A DNA stretch of 64,000 nucleotides, taken from NCBI RefSeq assembly GCF_032884065.1, contig NC_088863.1, positions 59,338,628-59,402,627 on the forward strand, given 5' to 3'. Origin of the DNA: Artemia franciscana (taxonomy: Eukaryota; Arthropoda; Branchiopoda; Anostraca; Artemiidae). A program made the translations under genes and the position numbers. Below are positions 46,741-59,234 of the stretch, piece by piece. The notes beneath the pieces are model-generated. The model was given only the letters and a program-made list of their open reading frames with translations. It had not been told where the DNA came from and made no database searches. Each line of letters opens with the position of its first letter. The stretch's first letter is position 1.

Positions 46741-47202
46741 TTAAAAAAACATCAACTGCATTATTTCTAAAATTAATCCCTTACTAAACCCCCAAAGCTC
46801 CGCCCCGTAATGCAAAGCCGATCTAACCCTAGCATTAAAAACATACTTTAGTAGACCTACATCCCTAATTTCCTTAATACTACTTTTACTTAACAATCCT
46901 AGTAGTCTATTTCCCTTACTTTCTACCATCTTGAGATACTTCTTCCATTTGCCATCTGACGAAAGCCTACAACCTAAGTACTGAAATTCATCTGCTTAGT
47001 CTAGTTTCCTACCTTCATATTTAAGCTGACACTGTAAATCTATCTGTTCTCTAATTTCCCTAAGAACCATTACCACCGACTTCTTTATGTTTAATACTAG
47101 TTTCTTATTCATAAAGTAAGAAGATGCTAGATCTAGCAGTTGTTGCAAATGTTCTTTACTTTCCGCTACTAATGATATGTCATCCGCAAAAAGTAATGCC
47201 AT
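46741..47202 (-). pseudogene. Reverse transcriptase fragment of a second non-LTR element
   Basis: On the minus strand, 47202-46996 reads MALLFADDISLVAESKEHL, which is the catalytic FADD motif C, followed by DLASSYFMNKKLVLNIKKS. After one in-frame TAA (46998-46996) the same frame continues with FQYLGCRLSSDGKWKKYLK and RSALHYGAELWG. These are the C-terminal RT blocks. Only this 3' part is present. It is clearly different from the 19.4-23.4 kb element. Confidence 0.82.
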
Positions 47203-47459
47203 AACACTGTAATGTATATTACAACATATAAATGTATTAAGTTGAAATTTTAGAACCTGTTGAGGGTGGTTATAACTAAATATGGATATTAAAATGACCT
47301 ATGTGCAATATATCTGGGATGACTAATGGAATTAAAGCGAAACTATTAAGTGATACTGCTTTTTATATTGAAAAAATTTAAAGCGTACTCTATGCATAAA
47401 TGTTGTCAAAAAGGCATATGAACAATATATGAGGAATAGCTGAAAGCAATTGAACCTTT

Positions 47460-47650
47460 GAGGGTTACTACAACTACTACTGATGCAATTAGTACTAATG
47501 CTATTGTCACTTTTTCAAGCTGTGACTGCTTTTAATTATTTGATTTTTTTATTACTTGCAACTGCTTGTGACTATGACTGATTGCGACCGAAACCCTAAC
47601 TACTTGTAACTATAATTGCTAGTGCATGTGACTTTGACTGCATCAAGTAC
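47460..47650. repeat. Degenerate microrepeat array
   Basis: Irregular repetition of GTGACT, CAACTGCTTGTGACT, ATGACTG and ACTACTTGTAACT over about 190 bp. There is no fixed period and no coding evidence. Confidence 0.4.
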
Positions 47651-47799
47651 TTTGCTATAGCAAACAAAAAGACAATCATCCAGAACTAGAGCAATGCTAA
47701 AGAGGCAGGGATAAACTAGCTGGTAGATTCTGTAAAAACAAATTTGTACACTTAGACCTATATTTTATTTCTTATTTTTGCACACTCATGACGGCTTTT

Positions 47800-49475
47800 A
47801 AAAAAAGAATGGCCGTTGATAAAAGACAGCTTTTGATGAATTATAGACAAATTTATGTTTTTCTTATTGAAGCTAGAGTAAAACCTTCGTGTTTAATCTG
47901 TCAAAAGAGTATTTCCGTAGTAAAAGAATATAACTCGAAGTCTTGGAGGTAAATCTTAAAAAAAAATCATTAGCTTCAAATCGTCACTCAAAAATCAGCA
48001 GAAAATCTTTGAAGTTAAGACAGATAAAAGCAAATCAGCTGTACCTGCCAGCTACAAAGTGGCAGAAATAATAGCATAGCATGGTCACCTATATACCGAC
48101 AGTGAACTTGTCAAAGAGTGTGTCTTAACTATTGCGGAGGAAGTATGCCCGGAACAGAAAACTTTTTTGAAAACATTAATCTCTCTGCTAGAACTTGCAA
48201 CCACTGCTTCAAAGGCTTGGCTGTTAACTTTTGTGAACAATTTAAGGACACGGGGCAGTCTTTTACATACTTCTCTCCTGCAATGGGCTAAAGAACAGAC
48301 GTGTCAGATACGGTACAATTCCTAATATTTTTATGCGGGATTGACGCAAACTTTCATGAATATTTGGAGTTATTCAAAATATTAGGTCTTAATGGAACTA
48401 CAAAGGGGGGGAGGGTTTGTTTCATCACTTGGACCAAAATTTGGTTTCATGTGGCTTGAGCTGGGATAATTTAATCAGCATCACCACGGACGGTGGAATA
48501 AACATGAGCAGTCGTAATAAAGGTGTTGTTGGAAGAATCAACAGCAAACTTATACAGTCTGGACCTGAAGTTCCATATACATTTTACTGTATTGTCCATC
48601 AAGAAACATTGTGTTGCATGGTTTCATTATGAAGAGAAATAATGGATACCGCTGTATCTGCTATTAATTTTGGTAATGTAATTATGATGACATAACGTAT
48701 TACTGTGAAGTAAGATGGTTAAGCCGAGGATCAGTAGTTCAACGATTTTTTATTCAAAGAAAGAAATTTTTAGCTTAATGGAGGTGAAAGGGAAGGTAAT
48801 ACCCAAAGTTTAAAACTACCAGTGGGTTGTAGATCTTAGGTTTTTAACCGATTTGATTGCAGAACTAAATCTACTCGATTCACGTTTACAAGCAAAACAT
48901 AGATTTAGTCAGATGCATTCAGATGTTAAGGCATTTGAAATGAAACTAACATTATTTATCAAGTATATCGATGAAAGAATGCTTGATCATTTTCCAAATG
49001 GCGAGAAGGCAATGGAAGAAAAAGGTATAAATTTTCTTTGGCAAAATACTAAAATGAAAGTGCATTAATACAATTTCAAACCTAATTTGAAAACCGTTTT
49101 GCTGATTCCAGAAAGATCTCACGTAAGATGTATGTTTTCGAAACCCCTTTCGCAGTGGATGTCAATAATATACCAAGTCATTTTCAAATCAACGCAATAG
49201 ATTTGCAGTGATACCACACTTATAGGTTTTAAGGAAAAAACAAAGCTGGTGGATTTCGGTGGAAGTTTGCCCTCTGAAAGCTTCTAGGATTTAAAAATGT
49301 TCATTCAGGAAACAATTGGTAGTACATATATTTATGAGAAAACTTTTTCAATTCTAAAATATCGAAAATGAAACGCTGTTTTCGGTTATCTGGTATACAT
49401 TTAAACGCGATACTATGCGTCTCTACTACAATGATGCGAGCTATTGTAAAAAAAATTACAAGTAAAATGTAACAA
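47800..49475 (+). pseudogene. Decayed hAT transposase (ZBED5/GTF2IRD2-like lineage)
   Basis: Blocks in order: a BED-finger-like CLICQKSISVVKEY (about 47900); NINLSARTCN (about 48170); DVSDTVQFLIFLCGID (about 48300); LISITTDGG (about 48470); YTFYCIVHQETLCC (about 48577); EVRWLSRGSVVQRFF (about 48710); the piece 48853-49065 with IAELNLLDSRLQAK and HSDVKAFEMKL; IPSHFQ (about 49170); and the C-terminal STYIYEKTFS dimerisation motif (about 49320). Order and motifs match the Charlie-type hAT transposases related to ZBED5. Frames switch often and stops are frequent, so the copy is dead. Confidence 0.85.
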
Positions 49476-52303
49476 CAGAATTTCATTGGTTGAATTAGCT
49501 GCAATAAATTTCGCAAAATTATACATTAAGTGTTTTATTTTTAACCTAAAATATTTGTATATAAATATTGTAGATATACTCTAATCATTACGGTATACAT
49601 ACAATACTGCATTACAGTGTAATGACATGTGATCTAAGTGCGGTTTGCGTAATATCCCCATGTAAAATTTTGGCCCTTTTACAACAAAAGGCTGCCGACC
49701 CATTCATTAATCCATCAACAACCAGACAAAGGAATTTGACATACATCAATATCATTTCCCCCTTCTAAGACAATAAGAGCATCATTTCTTGATGTTTGCC
49801 ATACTTCTATTGAGTCTAGATAACACAGTGTCATTAGTAACTGTCATTCGGACTCGGGCATTGTACTGGATATTATTTAGTTTAAACAAGAGCTAAGAGC
49901 TCATATGGCACTTGTGACGAGGCAAGAAGAGCTAAGAGCGAAGAGATCATATGGTATGAGCTCTAGCAAAATTCTATAAATCAATAGATTGATTTAAAAA
50001 GAAAAATAAGAGGCTTAATGCCGGTCAAGATTTAAAATAAGAGCTCTGAGTCACAAAGTCCTTCTAAATATCAAAATTCATTAAGATCCGATCACCCACT
50101 CGTAAGTTATAAATACCTAATTTTTTTTAATTTTTCCTCTCCCTTTTGCCTCCCAGATGGTCGAATCTGGGAAAACGACTTTATCAAGTCAAATTGTGAA
50201 GCTCCCTGACATGCCTACCAATTTTCATCGCTTTAGCACGTCCAGAAGCACCAAACTCGCCAAATCACTGAACCCCTCCCCTCAACTCCCCCAAAGAGAG
50301 CGAATCCAGTATGGTTCAGTCAATCACGTATCAAGGACATTTGTTTATTCTATCCACCAAGCTTCATCCCGATTCCTACACTCCAAGTGTTTTTCCAAGA
50401 TTTCCCCCTCCAACTCCCCCCAAGGTCAAAAGATCTGGTCGGGACTTGAAATAAGAGCTCTGAGACATGAATTCCTTCTAAATATCAAATTTCATTACGA
50501 TCCGATCACCTGTTCGTAAAATAAAAATACCCCAATTTTCACGTTTTCCAAGAATTCTGGTTCCCCCCTCCAACTCCCCCGAATGTCACAGGATCTGATC
50601 GGTATTTAAAATTAGAGCTTTAAAGCGCAAGATCCTTCTAAATATCAAATTTGGTTAAGATCTGGTCACCCTTTCGTAAGTTACAAATGCCTCAATTTTC
50701 AAAATTACCCCCCCCCCCCCAACTCCACCAAAGAGAGCAGATCCGGTCCAGTTATGTCAGTCATGTATCTTAAACAGATTTTGATTCTTCCCATCCAGTT
50801 TCATCCTGATCTCACCTCTTAAGTATTTTCTAAGATTTCTGGTTCCCCTCAACTGCCCCCCCCTCCAATTACGCTGGATCCGGTTGAGATTTAAAATAAG
50901 AGATCTGAGTTACGAGATCCTTCTAAATATGAAGTTTCATGGAGATCCGATCACTCCTTCGTAAGTTAAAAATACGTCATTTTTTCTTATTTTTCAGAAT
51001 TACCCCCCCCCCAATTGAGCAGATCCATTCCAATTATGTAAATCACGTATGCAAGACTTCTGCTTATTTTTCCAACCAAGTTTCATCCCAATCCCTCCAA
51101 TCTAAGCGTTTTCCATCATTTTAGGTTTCCCCACCCCAAACTTCCCCCAATGTCACCAGATCCGGTCAGGATTTAAAATAAGAGCTTTGAGACACGATAT
51201 CCTTCTATTATCAAATTTCATGGAGATCCAATCACCCGTTCGTAAGTTAAAAATACCTCCTTTTTCTAATTTTTCAGAAATACCCTCCCCCCCCAACTAC
51301 CCCAAAGAGAGCGGATCCGTTCCGTTTATGTCAGTCATCTTTCTAGGACTTGTTTTTATTTTTCCCACCATGTTTCATCCCGATCCCTCCACTCTAAGTG
51401 TTTTCCAAGTTTTAGGTTTGCCCCTCCCAACTCCCCGCCCCCATCACCAGATCCGGTCGGGATTTAAAATAAGAGCTCTAAGACACGATATCCTTCTAAA
51501 CATCAAATTTCATTGAGATCCGATCACCCGTTCGTAAGTTGAAAATACCTCATTTTTCTAATTTTTAAGAATTACTCCCCCCCCCCCCAACTACCCCAAA
51601 GAGAACGAATCAGTTCCGATTATGTCAATCATGTATCTGGGACTTGCGCTTATTTTTCCCATCAAGTTTCGTCCCGATTCCTCCACTCTAAGTGTTTTCC
51701 AAGATTTTAGGTTTCCCCCCTCCAACTCCCCCCAATGTCATCAGACCCGGTCGGGATTTAAAATAAGAGCTCTGAGACACAATATCATTCCAAACATCAA
51801 ATTTCATTAAGATCCAATCACCCGCTCATAAGTTAAAAATACTTCATTTTTTCTATTTTTTCCGAATTAACCGCCCCCCCCCCAGATGGTCAAATCGTGA
51901 AAACGACTATTTCTAATTTAATCAGGTCCGGTCCCTGATACGCTTCCCAAATTTCATCGTCCTACCTTACCTGGAAGTGCCTAAAGTAGCAAAACCGGGA
52001 CTTTAGTTTTTTCCTCTCCAACTCCCCCCAATGTCATCAGATCCTGTCGGGATTTAAAATAATAGCTCTGAAACATAATATATTCCAAATATCACATTTC
52101 ATTAAGATCCAATCTCCCGCTCATAAGTTAAAAATACTTCATTTTTTCTATTTTTTGCGAATTAACCGTACCCCCACTCCCCCCCAGATGGTCAAATCGG
52201 GAAAACGACTATTTGTAATATAATCTGGTCCGGTCGCTGCTACGCTTGTCAAATTTCATCATCCTAGCTTACCTGGAAGTGCCTAAAGTAGCAAAACCGG
52301 GAC

Positions 52304-52346
52304 CGACAGACAGACCGACAGACAGACCAACAGACAGACCGACAGA
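52304..52346 (+). repeat. GACA/GACC microsatellite
   Basis: Repeated GACAGACAGACC and GACCGACAGACAG words lie just inside the 3' end of copy 1. A shorter version (inverted) is at 59280-59308 in copy 2. Confidence 0.85.
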
Positions 52347-52365
52347 ATTGGCGATTGCTATATGT

Positions 52366-52385
52366 CACTTGGTTAATACCAAGTG
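52366..52385 (+). other. Terminal hairpin of the tandem-array element
   Basis: CACTTGGT-TAAT-ACCAAGTG gives a perfect 8-bp stem with a 4-nt loop. The inverted copy keeps the hairpin at 59247-59264 with one mismatched pair. Confidence 0.75.
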
Positions 52386-52394
52386 CCATAAAAA

Positions 52395-55300
52395 AACTCA
52401 AATGATCTGTTATTTGAAAATGAACTGGAAGCTTATTGAGTTGTCAGTTGAAGTTTTTAACTTTTCTTAGAGTTTTTTTTTACTTTTGAAAGATTAAGCA
52501 CAGCTAGCCTAAAATACAATAGACTACTGTGAATTTTATTACGAGATGAGGATTTCCCTACTTTGCTGGAAAAGGTAATAAGACCTATAAAATCATTTAT
52601 GTCAACTGCACAAATAATCTTACCTGCCTTAGATTTGAGGCTTTCACATGTAAAGGGAAAAAGTGAAGATTAGTGGCCCTCCACAATTATGTTTTTCCAC
52701 ACTGTGTCTCTCCAAATGGCACTGATATTTAATGATCTTATAAATTCCTCATGGTATTAAACTGAAACTTTCAAGATTGATCTACAGTTCATATGGGGCA
52801 GAAGGAAAGTGTTTTGAGTCTCATACCTTTTCTAAATTTTAATTTTAATGGTTTATAATGACTATTAATTTCTATTTCTTAAATTGGAAAAAAAGTGCTG
52901 TTGCGGCTGTGGCTTAAAAATCTGCTGAGATCATAGGACTGTCCAAAAATTACACATAAGCAAATACCTTCAATAATTTTTGTGTGATTTAGGAGAATAG
53001 GCCAGGTTTGGGACTGATGAGGCCATATAGGCTGTGCAGCTATATGTCTGTGTAAAGTTTTTCTTTTATTCTTTTTAGTGGATATTATGAGCCAATTGTT
53101 GGTGAGAAATAGGCACAAAAAAGCAATAGTTTTATCGAAAAATCTCTAAATTTTCGCACATAGGCTATGACCATAACCGGTATTATCAGGAGTGGGGAAC
53201 TTGGAAAATACTTTATTTATTTTTTAACATCTAGCAAAGTTTGTAAATTGTCTTACACAAATTGTTTAACACATTTGGAAAGAGTAGTGAATGAGGAAAG
53301 AGAATGTATATATATATATATTTTTTTTCTATCTGGTTTCTACATAGGCCATCCTTTTATTTATTTAATTTTTTTGTACAAAGTAGAGCCAAATTTCGAT
53401 TTCTGTATTTATTTTGACGGCTCTGCTCTTATATTTTATTTTATTTTATTGCTTCAAAAATTAATAAAAAAAAAGTTTTTCTGAAGGGTATAAACAGTGA
53501 AGTTGTAACTTAAAACGAACAAAATTATTACTTCATGGTCTATCTAGCATATATCAACAATAATAGCACAAATAAATCAACTTGTGATATTTTCCTATAC
53601 TTGTAGGATTATAGAAAACTAGTGCTTTACTGAAAACGCAAAACAATATAAGAGTTCTGGCATTGTAAAGGCAAACCATTTCAGGACACTTTTTATAATA
53701 TAAAAATAAATTATTTTAGGGACATTTCATGATTATTTTGTTGATAGATTCGAATTGAAGTTATATTGATAGTATTAGGACTATGGACTAGCTCTAGAAT
53801 TTTTGTCATCACTTGAAATTCTCTGTTGTGTAGAGAGAACAACCGGATTTTCAGAGTTCATGTTATTGTTTATTTACTCATCATTTCAAATAATACTAAA
53901 GCGTCAGCATCACACGCCAAACTATTCCTATGATATTGCTGTTACACCCTTTTGACAACCTACATACAGAGGGTGTGTTGTGATTCGGTTCTTCTTCCCG
54001 CCTCAAAATTTCTTGAAAATTTTACCTTCATGTCCTTAGCCATAGTTATCATAGTAGTGTTGATATTACTAGCAAAATAGTATTGACTAGCGGTAGTACT
54101 ACTAGCAGCAGTGATATTAACATACTTCTCTTGACATACTATTGTCTTTGACAACCTGACAATAAGAAAACTTTAGTTTTCGCAAGAAACTTTTACTTTT
54201 CAGATCAACGGAAACAATAGTAACTATACCTCATTCAATGCCATATAGCATTTTATTTCACTTGGTAGTTTTTTTCAAAACCAATTTTTCAACTTTTGTT
54301 TCCGATGGGCTATGGTGTTTATTGGGCTAGTAGCCTACATCATATCGTTGCTAAGATTATATGTTTATTAAAAAAACTTTTCAACTGAAAGTAAGGAATA
54401 GTATCAGAATTTAAAACAAGCAGAAATTATTCCGCATATAAGGGTTCTAATTTTCTTGAAAAACACCAGTCTTTATCCTAGAGTTGGACATTTTGTCACA
54501 ACTCTTTAACGACAACAACTGAAACACAAAGGCCGCCATTGAATTGGAATAAGAAACTTTTTAAAACACTATAGTTGGTAACAACTCCTTCGGTAGTAAC
54601 TGTAAGTAAATTTGCTAGATCTTGAAAATGGCACCGGAACTGTCAATTCCCAATTGAATGATCACCCTCCAAAGTTTATTTGACCTCTCTTCACATAAAA
54701 ACCCTCTAGCTTAACAATTGGCAACATGCATAGTTTACAGTCCTTGCCCAGGGGGCTGGAAGGAGAAGTGTCAAACCCGGAGGCATGATATATGACCTTT
54801 GGCATGTTTGGAACAAAATGGCTATCGCAAAATTCTGATCAGATTCCTTTGGGAAAAAGCAGTGGTGGGTGGCTTGTTGCCCTCCAATCATTTGGACTCT
54901 TGGAAAGGGCACAAGGACTTTTAATTTGCTTTCAAGTGAATCCCCTCCAAAGTTTTTCCGACCACTTCTTCCACATGAATCACATCCGGGAAAAAATAAA
55001 TGGAAAGGTAATAACACATTAAACTCTTATGGCTCTTCTATGACAATGTAACAATATTGCCTCTGACTTAAAGAGGTGGGTAGAGCTTTCAATTTCTCTA
55101 TTAATGAATATCCAGAATTAACCAGTAGCAACTTGGGGGTGGGATTTTTCCATGAAAAATTTTACGCAGTGGGAATTTTCCAAGGGGATTTTCCGTGGGG
55201 AAATTGTACAGTGGGGAATTTCCTGGAGTTGAAAACATCAATATCCCATAAGAACACTCATAGGTATAAGATTGAACGGTTTTAAGGCATTTTAATTAGG

Positions 55301-56440
55301 AAGTTTTCCAAAGTACATTTATACTAGTTAAAGACAGGCAAGCACTATCGATCATGGTCGCTATTAGTAAATAGAATTAAAGAAAAGAATAGTGGCTTCG
55401 AAAGGATTGTTCCTGTGGATCAATTTTTGTCTAGAATATGAAAAAGTATATAGGAATGAAGAGGATTAATTTGTCTGAACAGCAAGATGCAGAAAATTCT
55501 GGTGAAAATAAAACCAATATTTTGGATTTTGGGGTGGGAGGCTCAGAACCCCCTGTCTACATCTTTCTTGAACTTTGTGAAATAATATCCCCAAGCAAAA
55601 TGAAGCTAATTTCAAGAGTTTTGTTCTTTTAAATGAAAGCACCTGCTATAAATAATATGCATGTGTCTATGACCTTTAAGTGATAGGATCATTTAATAAG
55701 AAGAAAGTTAAAAACAAGGCAATTACAAATTGGACCAGCAAGCCTGTCTATTATTGTAAACAGCTGATCTTACGCTGGGTCAAAGCTTCGTTGATCATGA
55801 TTGATCACAGGGTTGATTTTTACGATGGCTACATGCAATAACAAACGGTACAAGCCCGGGTATGTGTAACCAAAGGGTGTACTAAGGGACAGTTACTTGC
55901 ATCTTGGATGATAAAGAATTTTTATGCAAAAATATCCCAGTGATTTTGGAAAGTCCAGATTGTGTAGACTAGGCTAACTTTGACGAAAGATAATACTTGC
56001 TAAGGTAGGTCGGAAAGTGGTTCTTGTTTCTACTTCGAATCAATTTTCTTTTTTTTTGCCATCTTTCCTTTTATTACTCCGCTAGTGAAATTATGAGTTT
56101 TTAGTGGGAAATAAAGTTCATTTATGCATTTATTCAATGAATCCACAGTCATGAATTCCTCAAAATAAGGGCTTATTTAATACTTTGGCTGCTGGCTATG
56201 ACATTGGTTATTGCTTAGCAGAGATGAAATAGGGATTTTATTCTTTGGCCAAAGCTTACATAACTATTTAAAGATGAAGAAAAGCGGCTCAAAAAGAAAT
56301 ATTTTAAGATTACTGGTTCTATGCTAATATTTTTGGTTTTGCTTGCGTTTTTGAAAATTTATCCCAATCCTTGCCTCTCCGTAGCAATAGACAAGATGAA
56401 AAATAATTCAATAGCTATACCATTAGATTCCTGATTTTAT
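52395..56440. other. Gene-free stretch with dispersed repeats
   Basis: AT-rich DNA. 54720-54990 shares the AAAATGGCTATC and GTTGCCCTCCAA repeat with 46090-46180. 55130-55215 has the WTTTTCCRTGGGGAAATT-type repeats also seen near 13390-13510 and 58780-58840. No splice-bounded coding exon was recognised. Confidence 0.45.
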
Positions 56441-56444
56441 GTTC

Positions 56445-57071
56445 GGTAAAATTCTAGTTAATTGAATTCTTGTTATCTCGGAAAGAGTTTAGGTTAGGAA
56501 AATGAAACTTTCAGGGATGAATCTACAGACTAAAGTATGTTCCGGGAAGGTATTTTGAAACAACTACCTCCACTCCTTCTCCCTCTAGAGGGCCCTGACC
56601 TTTGATGACCTTTAAAAATATGTGTGTTATAATAGCGAAACCTTGCAAAATAGATCTTCTGCTTAAATGAAGTAAAACAAAATTGTTTTCAGCTTCATAA
56701 CTTTGCTCAGTTCCATTTTATAATGTTTTAAAGATATGCCAATACATTTCCTAAATTTTGAAAAAAAAAATATTGATTTGACTCAAAATTCTACTCAAAT
56801 AACAGGAATTGCATTTCCAGAACTAAAGGCAGAGAAAAAGAAACTAGTTACTCAAAATTAAGGTAAAATGTTGTTTTGTCAAAATTTCAATAGGTATAGA
56901 CCTGTCATGTAGGCTAATTTCAGGGCCCTCTAGAGGGAGAAGGATTAGAGGCAGGTACTTTAAAATACCTTCCCGGGACAAGATTTAGCCTGTAGACCCA
57001 TCCCTGAGAGTTTCATTTTCCTAACCTAAACCCTAGTCAAGATAACAAGAAGTCAATTAACTAGAATTTTA
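56445..57071. mobile_element. Palindromic MITE-like element, second complete copy
   Basis: Nearly collinear with 27395-28024: TTCTAGTTAATTGAATTCTT at the left end, GAAGTCAATTAACTAGAATT at the right, and CCCTCTAGAGGG twice. The internal blocks TTTAAAAATATGTGTGTTAT and AAGGCAGAGAAAAAG are shared. No coding capacity. Confidence 0.82.
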
Positions 57072-57569
57072 TGTTTACTCTGACTTCACTTTACTTTACT
57101 TTACATTCACATGATATTGTATTTTACTAACGAATCCATGCTACGCACACTGGATACAGGGGTGCGGTTACAATTTTAAGTTTGGAGGAGGGATTTAAAG
57201 AATATGCCGGCAAAATTATCCATTATGCCGACAAAATGCGAAAACACAAGCTAATTTTACAAGGTAAATAGGTAAGTTTTCTAAGGTGTTGGTACGCGAC
57301 AGTGACACCTTGGAACTCCCCCCTCCCCTTCTTACAACATCCCCTCTTTAGCAGCACCCCTGATTCGATATCATGGTCTTAACAAATTGAATCTTAGGTC
57401 TTTCACCCATCCAAGTGACCTAATAGAAACCGTATGGTTTCTATTTAATTTTCGATTTTCTATTTCCATTTAAGCCTGACAACAATAAGTGTATCTTTCG
57501 GAAGTTTTTCATAGTTTTACACCAGTTGTGACATCAGTAACTTTCAGTATACAATTAAAATTATCTTAA

Positions 57570-59220
57570 GGACTTTTATTCCTCCTAAACTAAGCTCTTT
57601 AAGCTGAACTTTTTCTACTGTTTTTAAAAAGTAAAGAGAAAGAGTCAAACTTTAGTGTAAAGAGTGGGGCGTTGAGGAGGAAAATCCCCTTTCATATACG
57701 GAGTAATTTCTGTTCGTTTTAGGCTTTAATGTCGCTCCTTACTTTAAGTTAAAATTACTCGTTTTTTTATATTCAATTATCTCAAGAAATGTAGTTAAAA
57801 CAATCAGAAATGAAAGTCTTTTCAAAAGAAAGTGCGGTAAGAAAAGTTTTCACCCAGAAACGTCTGCAAAAAATTTCCAGGGAGAATGTTAAGCTAGATT
57901 GGAGTTGCCTGGGGCGTTTCCTGGTGGGGAGGTGCATTATACGCGGAAAGAGCTTCCCATGAAGGGATTTTCTTGCACTATTTCAAAAGCAACGAAAAAA
58001 TAAATATGAAAAGTTCGTTACGTAAGTTAATTCGTAAGTTAAGTATATTTTTTACTAATGAAAACATTCATTAAAAAATTAAAAGCTCTAGTTGCCTTTT
58101 CAAGTAACCAAAAATTGGAGGGCAACTAGACCTTCTCTCCCCTCCGTTTTTTCTCAAAATCTTCGGATTAAAACTATGAGAAAGCCATTTAGCCAAAAAA
58201 AAAAAAATACTATACAAATTTCGTTTTAATTATTTATATGCAGAGAGCCAAAATCAAAATATGCATTAATTCAAAAACATCCAGAAATTAAATAAAAACA
58301 CAAGTTTTTTAACTTAAAAAAAGGAGCGACATTAAAACTGAAAACTAACAGAAATTACTCCGTATATGAAAGGGGCTTTCCTCCTAAACTAAGCTCTTTA
58401 CGCCGAACTTTTTCTACTGTTTTTAAAAAGTAAAGAGAAAGAGTCAAACTTTAGTGTAAAGAGTGGGGCGTTGAGGGGGGAAAATCCTCTTTCATATACG
58501 GAGTAATTTCTGTTCGTTTTAAGTTTTTATGTCGCTCCTTACTTTCAGTTAAAAACAACTTGTTTATTTATTTAATTATCTCAAGAAATGTAGGTAAAAC
58601 AATCAGAAATGATTGTTGGAAATGATTGTCAGAAAAGACTATGATTTGCCTTTTCAAAAGAAAGGGCGGTAAGAAAAGTTTTCACCCAGAAGCGTCTGCA
58701 AGGAATTTCCAGGGAGAATTTTCAGCTAGATTGGAATTGCCTTGGGCGTTTCCTGGTGGGGAGGTGCATTATACGTGGAAAGAGCTTTTCATGAAGGGAT
58801 TTTCCGTGAGGAAGAGAATTTCCCTTGGACGTATAGCCGTATTCCCAGAACCATTTGAAAACGATTAGAAATTAAATAAGATCAGGTTTTTTCAACTCAA
58901 AGTAAGGAGCAATATCAAAACTTAAAACAAACAGAAATTATTAAGTATATGAGGGAGGTCGCCCCTCTTCGATACTTCGCTCTTTACGCTAAAGTTTGAC
59001 ACCTTGTCCCAATTCCTTGAGAATTCTCTTGAAACACAAGTGCCATTTAGTTAGAATAACAAACTTTTTCAAGTTCTAAGAAAACTTACGCGTAAAGGGC
59101 GAGATATTGAAAAGGTTGCAACCTCTCTCATATTCGTAATGAGATCTGTTCGTTTTAAGTTTTGATGTTGCTCCTCATTTTCAGTGGAAAAAGCTTGTTA
59201 TTTAATTGAATTGCAGGGTA
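57570..59220. repeat. Complex duplicated and inverted repeat block
   Basis: 57590-57975 is repeated directly at about 58384-58810. Shared blocks include CTACTGTTTTTAAAAAGTAA, AAGAGTGGGGCGTTGAGG, TTCATATACGGAGTAATTTC, GAAAAGTTTTCACCCAGAA and GTTTCCTGGTGGGGAGGTGC. Between them, 58090-58390 carries the same family inverted. 58866-59200 adds a third diverged copy. No coding evidence; the ORF at 58626-58868 lies inside the repeat. Confidence 0.75.
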
Positions 59221-59234
59221 GAGCTGATGCATCC

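Larger units (their letters stand above)
49886..52392 (+). mobile_element. Tandem-array element with subterminal inverted repeats, copy 1 (Helentron/DINE-like?)
   Basis: It begins at about ACAAGAGCTAAGAGCTCATA and ends near the hairpin at 52366-52385. TATGGCACTTG (49904-49914) near the 5' end is inverted exactly as CAAGTGCCATA (52380-52390) near the 3' end. The body is a tandem array of about eight units, most about 290 bp. Each has GATTTAAAATAAGAGCTCTG, AAATTTCATTAAGATCCGATC, CACCCGTTCGTAAGTT, a poly(C) tract and CCAAAGAGAGCGGATCC. Both ends of the array carry an AGATGGTC(A/G)AATC.GGGAAAACGACT segment. ORFs such as 50157-50519 and 51187-51516 are by-products of the array. The structure resembles non-autonomous Helentron/DINE or pearl-type elements, which is inference. 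Confidence 0.75.

Noticed and set aside
50157-51810. Plus-strand ORFs of 60-120 codons in 50-52 kb
   Set aside because: They repeat the same translated motifs because they lie in the tandem array; they have no independent coding signal.
49886-52392. CRISPR-like array from regular repeats
   Set aside because: Units are about 290 bp and diverged, with no short identical repeats or unique spacers, and the genome is eukaryotic.
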